Made by a program: the position numbers and the translations under genes | Notes under the pieces: model-generated | The model's input: the letters and a program-made list of their open reading frames with translations, nothing else | Told to the model about the DNA's origin: nothing | Database searches by the model: none | Part shown: piece by piece, positions 42,829 to 43,351 of the stretch | Layout of the letters: each line of letters begins with the position of its first letter | Numbering within the stretch: the first letter of the stretch is position 1 | From: Abditibacterium sp. | GTDB lineage: Bacteria; Armatimonadota; Abditibacteriia; Abditibacteriales; Abditibacteriaceae | Assembly (NCBI GenBank): GCA_030448265.1 | Contig: JAUJNG010000021.1 | Coordinates: forward strand, 1-43,351 | DNA: 43,351 nt | Reading direction: 5' to 3'

Positions 42829-43351
42829 ATGTCTAATGGACAAGGCCAAGGAGGCCAACAAGGTGAACAGGGCGGCGGAGGCCTGCTCGGAGGCGTGTTA
42901 GGCGGAGGCCAGGGCGGAGGCCCGCTGGGAGAAGTCACTCAGCCGGTCGAGGGTCTGTTGGGTGGCGTCTTGGGTGGCGGTCAGCAAGGCGGCGGTCAGC
43001 AAGGCGGCGGTCAGCAAGGCGGCGGTCAGCAAGGCGGCGGTCAGCAAGGCGGTCAGGGCCAAGAGAGCCAGAGCCAGGGCGGCCAACAATCTGGTGGTGT
43101 TCCTGGCTTACTCAATGGCATCGCTGATTTGATTCAAAGTGTTGCTGATCTGGTTCGCGGTCTGGCACAGGGAGGAGACGTCAACCAATTAGTTCAGGGG
43201 CTGACCGATCAACTTCCCGCCCTGACCAGTGCGCTGCAAGGCGCGGTGGCAGGCGGGTCCCCAAGTGGCCAAGAAGGCCAAGGCGGACAGCAGGGCGGCC
43301 AAGGCGGACAGCAGGGCGGCCAAGGCGGACAGCAGGGCGGCCAAGGCGGAC
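42829..43351 (+). CDS. Gly/Gln-repeat protein, partial at the right edge
   Basis: The frame is open from the ATG (AAGGGG upstream) to the end of the window, 174 codons. Parts: GQGG-type start, GGLLGGVLGGG and VTQPVEGLLGGVLGGG, then five exact GQQGG units, then a helical core VPGLLNGIADLIQSVADLVR, GLTDQLPALTSALQGAVAGG, then GGQGGQQ units to the edge. The core resembles that of the protein at 41991 (DRLPTMLSDIQALVGG). No family recognised. The extremely Gly/Gln-rich parts suggest a flexible or phase-separating segment, and the amphipathic core could pack on the vesicle. The C-terminus is unseen. Confidence 0.75.
   Translation, partial: MSNGQGQGGQQGEQGGGGLLGGVLGGGQGGGPLGEVTQPVEGLLGGVLGGGQQGGGQQGGGQQGGGQQGGGQQGGQGQESQSQGGQQSGGVPGLLNGIADLIQSVADLVRGLAQGGDVNQLVQGLTDQLPALTSALQGAVAGGSPSGQEGQGGQQGGQGGQQGGQGGQQGGQGG
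42976..43050 (+). repeat. 15-bp tandem repeat, five exact copies
   Basis: The unit GGCGGTCAGCAAGGC, encoding five residues of the Gly/Gln pattern (GQQGG), is repeated five times without a mismatch inside the last gene. The lack of third-position variation suggests recent expansion. Confidence 0.9.
43276..43351 (+). repeat. 21-bp tandem repeat, three copies plus a partial, running off the window
   Basis: The unit starts GGCCAAGGCGGACAGCAGGG and is 21 bases long. Copies lie at 43276-43296, 43297-43317 and 43318-43338, and a fourth is cut at 43351. They are exact copies in frame, so the array length can change the protein without breaking it. Confidence 0.9.

Noticed and set aside
42898..43089. 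Minus-strand Ala/Leu/Thr-rich open frame opposite the Gly/Gln repeats
   Set aside because: It is the mirror image of the tandem repeats. The plus-strand frame has a ribosome-binding site and a structured core.
42976..43351. CRISPR array in the tandem repeats
   Set aside because: The units are contiguous without unique spacers and lie in frame inside a gene.

Overview
The window reads as a piece of chromosome from a free-living, moderately GC-rich, Gram-negative-type bacterium. A prepilin-like protein with an H-x9-DG motif, several secreted or exported carbohydrate-active enzymes and many compact regulators fit the Armatimonadota/Abditibacteriota or PVC/planctomycete-like lineages. That placement is inferred from gene content only. 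Several genes are broken (DUF5691, HEAT, PIN, transposase, AraC and phosphodiesterase fragments), so the region is partly decaying or contains some sequence errors.

Region 1 (1-2094): a BlaI/MecI repressor and an M56 (BlaR1-type) peptidase sensor running off the left edge, coupled by an ATGA overlap. Two dyad operators precede the repressor. A PIN-domain toxin remnant without a usable start follows.

Region 2 (2166-13016): a minus-strand operon, read 9681 to 2166: SWIM zinc-finger protein, DUF5691, MoxR-type AAA+ ATPase, DUF5682, VWA protein. Four of the junctions are tight and three are exact ATGA overlaps (the broken DUF5691 gene takes part in two of them). This is the architecture of the YehL/YehP/YehQ-type MoxR systems. 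A divergent HEAT-like gene with one frameshift and a convergent zinc-ribbon membrane protein flank it.

Region 3 (13134-15628): small XRE regulators, a HAD phosphatase-like protein, copies of a dispersed repeat, and the C-terminal remnant of an IS1182-type transposase.

Region 4 (15767-30787): a polysaccharide-use locus. A LacI regulator with its own promoter and operator is followed by a DUF1559 prepilin-like protein, a 1570-residue GH2-like protein, a Gfo/Idh/MocA oxidoreductase, a GH95-type glycosidase and a Tat-exported pectate-lyase-like beta-helix protein. A second secreted beta-helix protein and an AraC remnant lie on the minus strand.

Region 5 (30891-34449): a loose, cassette-like stretch with an Imm8-like immunity protein, a small membrane protein, a phosphodiesterase fragment and an isochorismatase-type hydrolase, interspersed with copies of an ~80-bp hairpin repeat.

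Region 6 (34963 to the right edge): a gas vesicle (gvp) cluster: gvpF/L, gvpG, a double Get3/ArsA-like ATPase, gvpF/L, a short gvpA-family gene, gvpF/L, gvpK, gvpJ-like and gvpA. Two genes for Gly/Gln-rich, helix-repeat proteins follow, the last one cut by the window end. The GvpA itself carries a ~100-residue Gly/Gln-rich tail whose modules recur in these two proteins. This, together with the Get3-like ATPase, is the strongest candidate for an undescribed system: a gas vesicle with a novel low-complexity coat or clustering layer and a dedicated membrane-protein-type chaperone ATPase.
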